A stretch of 64,000 bases of DNA from JAPWJZ01 sp966211335 (GCA_966211335.1 CBIHNF010000001.1:1364001-1428000), one strand, 5' to 3'. Numbered from the stretch's first letter, positions 30,297-37,335 are shown. The notes: generated from the sequence alone by a model not told the origin. Made by a program: numbers and translations.

Positions 30297-30351
30297 ATGG
30301 TGCGAATTCTAGCAGTGGCGGCAAAGCCGGTCAATCCGGCGGCGGGCATAA

Positions 30352-30391
30352 GAAAAGCCGCGGCGCGCATTTTGCTGCACCTCGGCTTTTC
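30352..30391 (-). terminator. Possible terminator hairpin with long loop
   Basis: GAAAAGCCG (30352-30360) and CGGCTTTTC (30383-30391) are perfect inverted 9-mers separated by 22 bases. The hairpin lies just downstream of the EF-hand gene on the minus strand. The loop is long and the T-run short, so termination is uncertain. Confidence 0.45.
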
Positions 30392-30419
30392 CGCTTGTGA
30401 CGCCGAACCCGTTTAAAGG

Positions 30420-30836
30420 TTACTTGTCGTTGGTGTCATCCGTATTGGCAGAGTTGTCCATCGGCTTGTCGACTTCCATCTCGTTCTTGTCGGATTCATT
30501 CTTGTCGGCTTTGAGCGGGTTGGAAGACTTCATCGTCTTGCCAGATTTGCTGGCGTGATGCGCCGCCCATTCTTTGTGTTCTTTCATCTTCTTGGCTTCC
30601 ATCTCGGCTTTCGAGATTTTACCGTCGTTGTTGGCATCGGTTTCAGCGAACATCTTGTCGTTGAAGGCTGCGGATTCTTCCTTGGTGATGAAGCCGTCGT
30701 TGTTGGTATCGACTTTGCTGAACCAATGGTCCGCCATGCCTTTTGCTTTCGCATCTGACATATGGCCATGGGCGAGGGCCGGCGTTGCCATGCAGGCAAC
30801 GAGTGCCGCCGTGAGGATGAGTTTCTTCATTGTCAT
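30420..30836 (-). CDS. Exported EF-hand calcium-binding protein
   Basis: 138 residues. The signal peptide MTMKKLILTAALVACMATPA ends near the Ala-His of ALAHGH. Two canonical 12-residue EF-hand loops follow, DTNNDGFITKEE and DANNDGKISKAE, each with Asp/Asn at positions 1, 3 and 5 and Glu at 12. The C-terminal third is a low-complexity acidic and lysine-rich tail. It is probably a periplasmic calcium buffer or sensor. A possible EcfG-type promoter lies about 60 bases upstream. Confidence 0.88.
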   Translation of the reverse strand: MTMKKLILTAALVACMATPALAHGHMSDAKAKGMADHWFSKVDTNNDGFITKEESAAFNDKMFAETDANNDGKISKAEMEAKKMKEHKEWAAHHASKSGKTMKSSNPLKADKNESDKNEMEVDKPMDNSANTDDTNDK

Positions 30837-30888
30837 ATCCTTAATTATTAATTCTCCCCGCAGAACCTTCCGCCGGGCCTAACGTCAG

Positions 30889-30914
30889 TACGCTTCACGT
30901 TGGATTTCCGTTCC
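30889..30914 (-). promoter_or_regulatory. Weak EcfG-like promoter for the EF-hand gene
   Basis: On the minus strand GGAAC (30914-30910), 17 bases and CGTA (30892-30889) match the general stress consensus except for the last base of CGTT. Position and spacing are right; the mismatch keeps confidence low. Confidence 0.35.
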
Positions 30915-30958
30915 GTGCTATGGCAAGGTCAGTGAAATAATTGCCGTTATGAAAATAT

Positions 30959-30987
30959 GTGACAGCGCCAAAAGCTTGTGTTATGCT
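30959..30987 (+). promoter_or_regulatory. Candidate promoter for the tyrS leader
   Basis: GTGACA (30959-30964), a 17-base spacer and TATGCT (30982-30987) form a fair sigma-70 type promoter. Transcription would start around 30993-30995, almost on the A of the leader ATG at 30994, so the message may be leaderless. Confidence 0.4.
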
Positions 30988-30993
30988 GGCCGC

Positions 30994-31053
30994 ATGAAAA
31001 ACCTGAGCGCCACATATTATACCACCGTTTACAGCCCCGCCCGGGGTTATTGA
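30994..31053 (+). CDS. Tyr-rich 19-residue leader peptide upstream of tyrosyl-tRNA synthetase
   Basis: The frame encodes MKNLSATYYTTVYSPARGY and stops. Four of nineteen codons are Tyr, including a tandem pair and the last sense codon, and the next gene is a tyrosyl-tRNA synthetase 65 bases on. Short leaders rich in the cognate amino acid control other synthetases and biosynthetic operons by ribosome stalling and attenuation (the pheM leader of pheST is the closest precedent). A GC-rich CCCCGCCCGGGG hairpin lies inside the leader and a TTTTT run follows at ~31085. I do not see a textbook terminator, so the mechanism is inferred. There is no ribosome site; translation from a leaderless message is possible. 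Confidence 0.45.
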   Translation: MKNLSATYYTTVYSPARGY

Positions 31054-31118
31054 GGCTGCCTGCCTTCCGCCTGACGCTTCACCATCGTTTTTCACCGCCT
31101 GCCTTTGGATAAACCGCC

Positions 31119-33539
31119 ATGACCGCCACCCCACGCCCCGCCGATATCCTCGCGTTCTTCGACCGCACCTCCGACCAGTTTTTCTCGAAGGACGAGTTCA
31201 AGGCGAAACTGAAATCCGGCAAGAAGCTGCGCATCAAGTACGGCGTCGATGTGACCGCGCCGACGCTGCATATCGGCCATGCGGTCAACCTCTGGCTCAT
31301 GCGCTACATGCAGGACTGCGGGCACAAAGTAATTTTCGTCATCGGCGATTTCACGACGCGCATCGGCGACCCTGACGGCCGCGGCGAAACACGCCCTGTC
31401 ATCCCGCGCGAGGATATCGAGCGCAACGCGAAGCATTTCATCGACCAGGCAAAAATGGTGCTGCGTTTTGACGACCCCGAGCTGATCGAGGTACGCCGCA
31501 ATTCCGAATGGCTGGATAAAATGGCGCTGCAGGATTTCATGAACCTGCTGGCCATGGTGACGCACGCGCGGCTTGTGTCGCGCGATATGTTCCAGAAGCG
31601 CATCGAAAGCCACAAAGACATCCATATGCACGAGATCATCTACCCGATCCTGCAGGGCTACGATTCCGTCGAAATACAGGCGGATATGACGATCATCGGC
31701 TCCGACCAGCTGTTCAATGAAATGATGGGCCGCTTCTTCCAGGAACGTATGGGGCAGAAGCAGCAGACCATTATCACGACCAAAATCACCCCCGGCACCG
31801 ACGGCAAGGGCAAGCAGTCGAAAAGCGTCGGCAACTACATTGGCCTTGGCCATTCCGCGCGCGATAAGTTCGGCCGCGTCATGAGCATTCCCGACGATTT
31901 GATCGAGCAATACTTCATCGTCTACACCGATCTGCCGATGACGGAGATTGCCGAGATGAAGCATCTCATCGCCACAAAGCCACGCGATGCGAAGGTGAAA
32001 CTTGCGAGCGCGATTGTCTCGCGCTACCACGGCAAGTCCGTTGGCGCTTTTGAAACCGAATGGTTTGAAAAGACGATTTCGCGCGGGCAGATCCCCGACG
32101 ATATCCCGACGCTCCCCATCATCAACGCGCGCATGGAAACGCTGTCGCTTGTGGCATTGACCCGCCCCGGCAAGAGCAAGAGCGACACACGGAGGCTGAT
32201 CGCACAGGGCGGCGTCGAGCTGAACGGTGACAAGCTGCTGCGGCCGGAAGAAATGCTGCTGCTGCAGACCGGCGACATTTTAAAGGTCGGCAAGCGCAGC
32301 TGGTACCGTATTGAAATCCTGCGCCTCAACGTCATGGAAACCGAACGCCTGTGGTTCGAGCCCTTGGAGCTGAAGGACATCGACCTCATCCGCGAATACA
32401 TGCCGGAATGGGAGATCGTCAAATACCTCGGCAAGATGCAGGCGCCCAAGAAAGTGGCGGCGGCCGTGGTGACAGAAGTATTTAAAAAAGTCATCCTGCA
32501 GCCGGAGCCGAAAGACGAATGGCTGTGGAAGATCAAAGCGAAGAAGGAGCCTGAGAAAATCGTCGGCGTCGGCCACCTGCGTCGCGATGTGGCGGAAGGC
32601 AACCAGAACGTCTGGCTGACGCCGGAAGCGCGCGGGCAGGGCTTTGCCAAGGAAGCCAGTGCGGCCATCAACCACTTTGCCTTCACGCAGGCAGGGTTCC
32701 AGCAGATCGTCTTCAAGGAAGCCTTCGCCCATGCCGCGCCGCCGCGCGATGTGGAGGCGCTGCGCGGCCAGTTCGGCAAGCTTGACGCCAATCCTGCCGC
32801 CGGTGCCAAGACGGACAGCTGGAGCGTCACGCGCGAAGCCTGGCAGAAAATGCAGGCATTGCCGGTGACGCCGCTGGTGCTGCCGGGCCAGCCCGCCATT
32901 CTCGGCGCGCCGTTGTTGCCGGGGCAAGTTCCCGGTATGCCGCTGCTCCCCGGTCAGGTTCCGGGCATGCCGCTGATACCGGGCCAGATACCGGGTCAAT
33001 CGCTGCTGCCGGGGCAATTGCCCGGGCAGGTTTTGATGCCGGGACAGATTCCAGGCCAGCCGCTTCTGCCGGGTCAAGTGCCCGGACAGATGCTCATGCC
33101 GGGACAGCTCCCGGGTCAGCCGTTGCTTCCGGGACAGGTGCCGGGGCAGATGTTGATGCCTGGACAGATACCTGGTGCGCCGTTGTTACCGGGTCAGATA
33201 CCCGGCCAACCTTTACTCCCGGGCCAAGTACCGGGGCAAATGCTGATGCCGGGGCAGGTACCGGGTCAGCCTCTGATGCCCGGCCAAATTCCGGGCATGC
33301 CCTTGCTGCCGGGGCAAGTGCCCGGCCAGCCGCTGCCGCCAACGCCTGCAGCCGCGCTGCCAACGATTGAACTGCACAGCCTGACGGGCATACCACCGCT
33401 GCAGCCCGTGACGCTGCCTGCATCGCTGCAGCCAGCAGCGGGGCAACCCGCAGCCGCGCAACAGGTCACGGCTCAGCCCACACCCGCTCAGCCCATCGGC
33501 CCGCAGCCACCGACGCCGAAGCCCAAAGGAAAAACATAA
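31119..33539 (+). CDS. tyrS: Tyrosyl-tRNA synthetase fused to a GNAT acetyltransferase domain and a PGQ-repeat tail
   Basis: 806 residues; a normal TyrRS has about 400-430. Residues 1-~400 are a complete class I TyrRS of the KMSKS-bearing (TyrZ) type: PTLHIGHAVNLW (HIGH, ~51), GYDSVEIQADMTIIGSDQ, KQSKSVGNYIGL (KMSKS, ~232) and a C-terminal S4 RNA-binding domain (RLIAQGGVELNGDKLL). A new domain begins at Met406 (METERLWFEPLELKDIDLIR) with GNAT features: VGVGHLRRDV and the acetyl-CoA loop LTPEARGQGFAKEA. Residues 599-738 are 14 decapeptides of the type LLPGQVPGQP, followed by a Pro/Ala/Gln-rich end. The frame is open throughout with no internal stop. Aminoacylation is very likely; the role of the acetyltransferase and tail is unknown. 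Confidence 0.92.
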   Translation: MTATPRPADILAFFDRTSDQFFSKDEFKAKLKSGKKLRIKYGVDVTAPTLHIGHAVNLWLMRYMQDCGHKVIFVIGDFTTRIGDPDGRGETRPVIPREDIERNAKHFIDQAKMVLRFDDPELIEVRRNSEWLDKMALQDFMNLLAMVTHARLVSRDMFQKRIESHKDIHMHEIIYPILQGYDSVEIQADMTIIGSDQLFNEMMGRFFQERMGQKQQTIITTKITPGTDGKGKQSKSVGNYIGLGHSARDKFGRVMSIPDDLIEQYFIVYTDLPMTEIAEMKHLIATKPRDAKVKLASAIVSRYHGKSVGAFETEWFEKTISRGQIPDDIPTLPIINARMETLSLVALTRPGKSKSDTRRLIAQGGVELNGDKLLRPEEMLLLQTGDILKVGKRSWYRIEILRLNVMETERLWFEPLELKDIDLIREYMPEWEIVKYLGKMQAPKKVAAAVVTEVFKKVILQPEPKDEWLWKIKAKKEPEKIVGVGHLRRDVAEGNQNVWLTPEARGQGFAKEASAAINHFAFTQAGFQQIVFKEAFAHAAPPRDVEALRGQFGKLDANPAAGAKTDSWSVTREAWQKMQALPVTPLVLPGQPAILGAPLLPGQVPGMPLLPGQVPGMPLIPGQIPGQSLLPGQLPGQVLMPGQIPGQPLLPGQVPGQMLMPGQLPGQPLLPGQVPGQMLMPGQIPGAPLLPGQIPGQPLLPGQVPGQMLMPGQVPGQPLMPGQIPGMPLLPGQVPGQPLPPTPAAALPTIELHSLTGIPPLQPVTLPASLQPAAGQPAAAQQVTAQPTPAQPIGPQPPTPKPKGKT
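32913..33332 (+). repeat. 14 tandem 30-bp repeats encoding a PGQ decapeptide
   Basis: Fourteen in-frame 30-bp units encode LLPGQVPGMP-type decapeptides with variation only at hydrophobic positions (L/M/I, V/I/L) and at positions 9-10 (Q/M/A, P/M/S/V). Pro-Gly-Gln with regular spacing suggests an extended, flexible or polyproline-like rod. The synonymous variation shows protein-level selection rather than a brand-new slippage product. Confidence 0.9.
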
Positions 33540-33556
33540 GCGCGGGGTCTTTATAT

Positions 33557-33586
33557 TTGACAGAATAAGCGCGAATCCCGTACAGT
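33557..33586 (+). promoter_or_regulatory. Candidate sigma-70 type promoter for the sORF-GNAT transcript
   Basis: A perfect TTGACA (33557-33562), an 18-base spacer and TACAGT (33581-33586). The 17-mer TATATTTGACAGAATAA around the -35 recurs at 52676 before another small gene, which supports function. Confidence 0.55.
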
Positions 33587-33611
33587 CTTTTCTCCCGCCA
33601 CAAGCGAAGAG

Positions 33612-33685
33612 AAGGAATTGAACATGCGACGTCACAGGAGCCCCTGCCGCTAGTCCCGCGTCGCCCGACTGTTGTTCAATTCCTT
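33612..33685 (+). promoter_or_regulatory. 5' UTR long-range hairpin that hides a ribosome site
   Basis: AAGGAATTGAAC (33612-33623) and GTTCAATTCCTT (33674-33685) are perfect 12-base inverted repeats flanking the tiny frame at 33624. The left arm contains the AAGGA ribosome site of that frame and ends at its ATG. The right arm lies 18 bases before the GNAT start at 33704, which has no ribosome site of its own. This is the layout of a translation-coupled or stalling-controlled switch; the ligand or trigger is unknown. Confidence 0.5.
33624..33653 (+). CDS. Nine-residue upstream open frame (candidate leader peptide)
   Basis: Encodes MRRHRSPCR and stops, with AAGGA correctly spaced before the ATG. 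It is Arg-rich with one Cys. Its ribosome site lies in a 12-bp hairpin arm. The peptide itself may matter less than ribosome passage through it. Confidence 0.4.
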   Translation: MRRHRSPCR

Positions 33686-33703
33686 TCGCAAAGCCACCAC
33701 GCC

Positions 33704-34435
33704 ATGATCCTTGAAACTCCCCGCCTTGTGCTGCGGCCGCTTGAACAAAGCGATGCGAAGGATATTCAAAAGCATTTTCCGCATTGGGATATTGTGAAGT
33801 ACCTGTCGAAAAACGTGGTGCGCTGGCCGTATCCCGATGACGGCGCTGAAAAGTTTTTGAAGAACATTGCGCTGCCGCTGGCCGAAAAAGGCGATGACTG
33901 GTTCTGGGGCATCACGCGCAAGGAAAAACCGAATGAAGTCATTGGCGTCATCCACCTGCGCCGTAACGAGGCATCGGGCAACCGCGGCCTCTGGATCGCG
34001 CAGGAATTTCAGGGCGCGGGTTACATGAAGGAAGCGCTGGAGGCGGTGAACGACACGGCTTTCAATCTGCTGGGCTTCGAACGCCTTGTCATCAAGAACG
34101 CGGCGGATAATGAAGCCTCCCGCCAGCTGAAATTCAAGACCGGCGCGGAAATACTGGAAACGCGCCCCGCCAGCCATTACATCGGCGGGTCCGACACGCA
34201 GGAAATCTGGCAGTTGACGCCGGAAAAGTGGAACGCGTTCAAGCTTTCCCGCGCCTTCGCGCAAAAGGCGGCGCGGCTTGTTTATTGCGTGCAGGAAGCC
34301 TTCCAGTGGAAGCGCGGCACTCCCGCGCCCAAAGCCGCCTTCACCGCCGTGGCGAAGCCCTGCGCCGCGCCCGCACCCTTTGCCGGCTTCTCCGCCGCTT
34401 TGCTGGGTGGCAGGGCGCCGAAACCCGCATTTTAA
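33704..34435 (+). CDS. GNAT-family N-acetyltransferase with Ala/Pro-rich tail
   Basis: 243 residues. The core (1-~180) matches RimJ/RimL-type acetyltransferases: MILETPRLVLRPLEQSDAKD, VIGVIHLRRNEASGN, the acetyl-CoA loop IAQEFQGAGYMKEALEAV, and LVIKNAADNEASRQLKFKTG. It is a clear paralogue of the domain fused to the neighbouring TyrRS (both share ...HLRR... and IVKYL near the N-terminus). The last ~60 residues are an Ala/Pro/Lys-rich low-complexity tail with two Cys. The substrate is unknown; relatives acetylate protein N-termini or small amines. There is no ribosome site at ATG 33704; see the upstream hairpin and leader frame. Confidence 0.85.
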   Translation: MILETPRLVLRPLEQSDAKDIQKHFPHWDIVKYLSKNVVRWPYPDDGAEKFLKNIALPLAEKGDDWFWGITRKEKPNEVIGVIHLRRNEASGNRGLWIAQEFQGAGYMKEALEAVNDTAFNLLGFERLVIKNAADNEASRQLKFKTGAEILETRPASHYIGGSDTQEIWQLTPEKWNAFKLSRAFAQKAARLVYCVQEAFQWKRGTPAPKAAFTAVAKPCAAPAPFAGFSAALLGGRAPKPAF

Positions 34436-34516
34436 GCCGGTTTTCGTCCGAAATGGCCGGATTTGGAACTAAATGCCCCGTTTTTCGCTTTGTCGATTAA
34501 TACGAGGAGCAAAACC

Positions 34517-34765
34517 ATGCAGATCATCCCCGGCAATTTCAACCAGGTCCGCAAAGCCCCGCCACCCCCCTTCGATGACGCCGACGGCCAGATCGTCGCC
34601 CTGTCCTGGTATCAGGACTGCAGCGAAAAGATGCTGATGTGCCAGTACTGTAACGAAACCTGGCTCGACATCGTCCCCGTCACTATGCCCGCCCACCAGC
34701 TGGAATGCGAGGCCTGCCTGCAGAAGGGCCATGTGACGGATTTCATCCCCCGTCGCCTGCGCTGA
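34517..34765 (+). CDS. Small zinc-ribbon-like protein
   Basis: 82 residues. Two cysteine pairs, MCQYCNETW and ECEACLQKGHV, are spaced to bind one zinc ion; the rest is proline-rich near the start (KAPPPPFDDADG). I do not recognise a family. GAGGAG lies 7 bases before ATG 34517, which is why I prefer it over the upstream in-frame start at 34463. It is the last chromosomal gene before tRNA-Gly and the island. Confidence 0.75.
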   Translation: MQIIPGNFNQVRKAPPPPFDDADGQIVALSWYQDCSEKMLMCQYCNETWLDIVPVTMPAHQLECEACLQKGHVTDFIPRRLR

Positions 34766-34836
34766 AAAGCCACTTTCTGGCGCGCAAGTTGACACTTTGC
34801 CGCCGGAGGGGCTATGGTGCCCCATCAGACCGTGAC

Positions 34837-34910
34837 GCGGGTGTAGCTCAACGGTAGAGTTCCAGCCTTCCAAGCTGGCTGTGCGGGTTCGATTCCCGTC
34901 ACCCGCTCCA
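34837..34910 (+). tRNA. tRNA-Gly (anticodon TCC)
   Basis: A complete cloverleaf of 74 bases including an encoded CCA. Acceptor arms GCGGGTG/CACCCGC pair perfectly, the D-loop has AGCTCAACGGTAGAG, the anticodon stem CCAGC/GCTGG encloses CTTCCAA with anticodon TCC, and the T-loop is GGTTCGATTCC. Its 3' end is the integration site of the island that follows; the gene remains intact. Confidence 0.95.
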
Positions 34911-34917
34911 TTCCTGC

Positions 34918-34944
34918 CTTCCGAAGTCTTCCGATAACTTCCGA
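34918..34944. repeat. Three CTTCCGA repeats at exact 10-bp spacing beside the left attachment site
   Basis: CTTCCGA occurs at 34918, 34928 and 34938, one helical turn apart, with a fourth copy at 35012. The position directly inside the left end fits arm-type integrase or excisionase binding sites. Confidence 0.5.
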
Positions 34945-35034
34945 AGATGTCTTAAAAGTGTTTGAAAAATCAGCATTTACTTAGTTTTTTATGTCTTGTA
35001 AGATTCAGTAGCTTCCGACCGCATGCAAGATTTT

Positions 35035-35074
35035 TGGGGGTATAATTTGGGGGTATGTGGAAGTATGGGGGTAT
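35035..35074. repeat. Three TGGGGGTAT repeats before the integrase start
   Basis: TGGGGGTAT occurs at 35035, 35048 and 35066, just before ATG 35078. One perfect copy and one missing a G recur near the right end (49681-49700), so they probably serve recombination, the int promoter, or both. Confidence 0.6.
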
Positions 35075-35077
35075 CTC

Positions 35078-36304
35078 ATGAAGCTGAATGACAGAAAATG
35101 CAAGAACGCTAAACCTGAAAAGAAACCTTACAAAGTGTCGGATGGCGGGGGTCTCTATCTGTTAGTAACTCCAGATGGCTCAAAATATTGGCGGCAGAAG
35201 TATCGCTATTTCGACAAAGAGAAACTTTTGGCCTTTGGCGTATATCCTCTCGTTTCATTAGCAGACGCTAGAGAAAAACGGGAAACAGCGAAGAAGCAAC
35301 TTATCTCAGGGAACGACCCATCTTCCGTTAAAAGATCTGATAGACGTCAGGCAATGCAGGCGGCTGCCAACACATTTCGTGCTGTCGCTCTTGAATGGCA
35401 TGAAAATCAGAATGGTAAATGGACGCCCAAGCACTCTGCAAACGTCATGCGTCGGCTGGAAATTGATATATTTCCCCACGTTGGCAGTCGCCCGATTGCT
35501 GAAATCGATCCGCCGGAACTGTTGAACAGTGTCTTGAGGAAGATTGAAAAGCGAGACGCTTTAGATGTAGTTGCCAGAGTGAAGCAAATTTGCGGTCAGA
35601 TTTTTCGCTACGGTGTGGCTACTGGAAAATGTAGTCGAGACCCTACGTCCGATTTGAAGGGCGCTTTAAAAACAGGCAAGACGAAGCATTTTGCCAGTAT
35701 CGACGTCAAGGAGCTGCCGGAGTTCTTAGAGGCTCTTGATAGGAATGATGCAAGGTTGTTTGCGCGGACACGCCGCGCAATACGCTTGCTGATGCTGACT
35801 TTTACCCGCACTACCGAACTTATCCACGCGAAATGGGATGAGTTTGATTTGGATGAGGGGATGTGGCAAATTCCTGCGGAACGCATGAAGATGGGCAAGC
35901 CCCATTTGGTGCCACTTTCGACACAGGTTATCGCTCTTTTACAGGAACAAAAGGAAGAGACGGGGCATATCAACACAAGCTGGGTATTCCCCAGCCAAGT
36001 GAGCCCTCAGGATCCCATGAGCAACAACACCATTCTTTTTGGTATTGGGCGCATGGGCTACAAAGGCCGAATGACAGGCCACGGATTTCGAGCCCTTGCT
36101 ATGAGCACGATTAAAGAAAAACTAGGCTACCGTCATGAAGTGGTTGATCGGCAACTGGCTCATGCGCCGCGAAGCAAAGTGGACAGGGCCTATGACCGGG
36201 CTCAATTTTTAGATGACCGCAAGAGAATGATGCAACAATGGTCGGACTTTGTTGGCAAACTAGCCACGCCGTCAAAAGTCAGCTCTATAAAGAAGGCGGC
36301 TTAA
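35078..36304 (+). CDS. int: Tyrosine recombinase / island integrase
   Basis: 408 residues from ATG 35078. The N-terminal arm-binding domain is the DUF4102 type (KLNDRKCKNAKPEKKPYKVS, DGGGLYLLV), the central SAM-like core-binding domain follows (~100-190), and the catalytic domain (~200-390) carries Arg in TFTRTTELIHAKW, HGFRALA and the nucleophile Tyr in RAYDRAQF. This P4-like family inserts islands at tRNA 3' ends, which fits its place beside tRNA-Gly. A GTG at 35057 would add seven residues inside the TGGGGGTAT repeats and is unlikely to be the start. The next gene begins 2 bases after the stop. Confidence 0.95.
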   Translation: MKLNDRKCKNAKPEKKPYKVSDGGGLYLLVTPDGSKYWRQKYRYFDKEKLLAFGVYPLVSLADAREKRETAKKQLISGNDPSSVKRSDRRQAMQAAANTFRAVALEWHENQNGKWTPKHSANVMRRLEIDIFPHVGSRPIAEIDPPELLNSVLRKIEKRDALDVVARVKQICGQIFRYGVATGKCSRDPTSDLKGALKTGKTKHFASIDVKELPEFLEALDRNDARLFARTRRAIRLLMLTFTRTTELIHAKWDEFDLDEGMWQIPAERMKMGKPHLVPLSTQVIALLQEQKEETGHINTSWVFPSQVSPQDPMSNNTILFGIGRMGYKGRMTGHGFRALAMSTIKEKLGYRHEVVDRQLAHAPRSKVDRAYDRAQFLDDRKRMMQQWSDFVGKLATPSKVSSIKKAA

Positions 36305-36305
36305 C

Positions 36306-36959
36306 GTGGCAGCCATCGAACATTGGCGTTTATGCGACGAGTTGACCGTGGAGCAGGCTGCCCTGCTTATGCTCAATATTGCTCCAGACAGTAAAGATTC
36401 TTGGCATCTTACGAGGGATTTTCGTGAAGGGCGTCCTGACGGCTACTTAGCGTATTATACCGCGCTCACTAACGCGGTGGAGGCAAAGACCATAAAGGCG
36501 AAAATTGTCCTCGGAGAAGAGCGCAGGAAAACTCTCGATATGGATGGATGTGAAGCGTACGAAACATTCCAAACAGGAAAGCCTGACTGGGACCAGAGCA
36601 AAATCCTTGTTTCCAGCTTAAAAGACTGGCTGCGCACGCGTGGCGTACGCACGGGTTTTTTCTTTCCCCAAGCAACGAACGATATTCCTGATTACTTGAA
36701 TCCCGATCATCCCCACTATGCGCCAAAGCTGGCCGCAGCGGTGGGAGCTTGGGAGGCTGTGAACGCGGATGAAAGCCTGCTGCGAAATAAATCGCCTAAG
36801 CAAGCCATTACCGCATGGCTTAACGAGCAAGGTAAGCGTTACGGCTTGTTTGATGACGTGGATAAGCCGATTGAAGACGGAATAGAGCAAGTGGCCAAGG
36901 TCGCAAACTGGAAGCCGAGTGGTGGTGCGCCTAAAACTCAGGGAAACACCATCAAATAA
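36306..36959 (+). CDS. Island-associated hypothetical protein
   Basis: 217 residues, starting with GTG two bases after the integrase stop and so almost certainly co-translated with it. It begins IEHWRLCDELTVEQAALLML and later has SLKDWLRTRGVRTGFFFP and NKSPKQAITAWLNEQGKRYG. I do not recognise a named domain; similar reading frames occur next to integrases in alphaproteobacterial islands as far as I recall. No signal peptide or membrane span is visible. A role in excision or island maintenance is a guess from position only. Confidence 0.7.
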   Translation: MAAIEHWRLCDELTVEQAALLMLNIAPDSKDSWHLTRDFREGRPDGYLAYYTALTNAVEAKTIKAKIVLGEERRKTLDMDGCEAYETFQTGKPDWDQSKILVSSLKDWLRTRGVRTGFFFPQATNDIPDYLNPDHPHYAPKLAAAVGAWEAVNADESLLRNKSPKQAITAWLNEQGKRYGLFDDVDKPIEDGIEQVAKVANWKPSGGAPKTQGNTIK

Positions 36960-37021
36960 ATTGGAAAGAAAAAATAGGTACTTATCCTACCACCCATTAC
37001 CGTTTTACCGGCGGTAGGTTA

Positions 37022-37049
37022 CCACTTTTTAAGTGGGTTTGTTTTCTTT
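37022..37049 (+). terminator. Hairpin with T-rich tail, possible terminator of the integrase transcript
   Basis: CCACTT-TTT-AAGTGG (37022-37036) is a short perfect hairpin followed by a T-rich stretch. An outer pair CCTACC/GGTAGG (36986-37018) precedes it. The region could also be an operator for the AlpA-like gene downstream. Confidence 0.45.
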
Positions 37050-37122
37050 ACCTGCGACATATTCACAGGCTATCGGATGGCATAGGTTTTCCTCATTGTT
37101 CAACGGACAAGGAGTGAAACTT

Positions 37123-37335
37123 ATGGACATGGAAACTGCAAAATCCAAGGAGCGCATTTTGCGCCTGCGTCAGACGCTGGAACGCACGGGCCTCAGTCGC
37201 AGCACACTTTACGAGAAAATCAGTGCAGGAACATTTCCTGCTCCCGTGAATCTCGGCGTACGCAGCGTCGGCTGGTTGGAGAGTGAGGTGGACGAGTGGA
37301 TCGCCGCCTGCGTCAAAAACCGCCGTCAATCCTGA
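37123..37335 (+). CDS. AlpA-family phage/island regulator
   Basis: 70 residues. A MerR-like minimal helix-turn-helix: RLRQTLERTGLSRSTLYEKI, SAGTFPAPVNLGVRSVGWLE and EVDEWIAACV match AlpA proteins. AlpA activates excision of the CP4-57 element in E. coli by raising excisionase-type function, and this small protein likely plays a similar role. AAGGAG lies 7-8 bases before ATG 37123; the longer open frame from 37033 lacks a ribosome site. Confidence 0.88.
   Translation: MDMETAKSKERILRLRQTLERTGLSRSTLYEKISAGTFPAPVNLGVRSVGWLESEVDEWIAACVKNRRQS

Noticed and set aside
32913..33332. Short regular repeats resembling a minisatellite or CRISPR
   Set aside because: The 30-bp units are contiguous, in frame and encode a PGQ decapeptide with synonymous variation.
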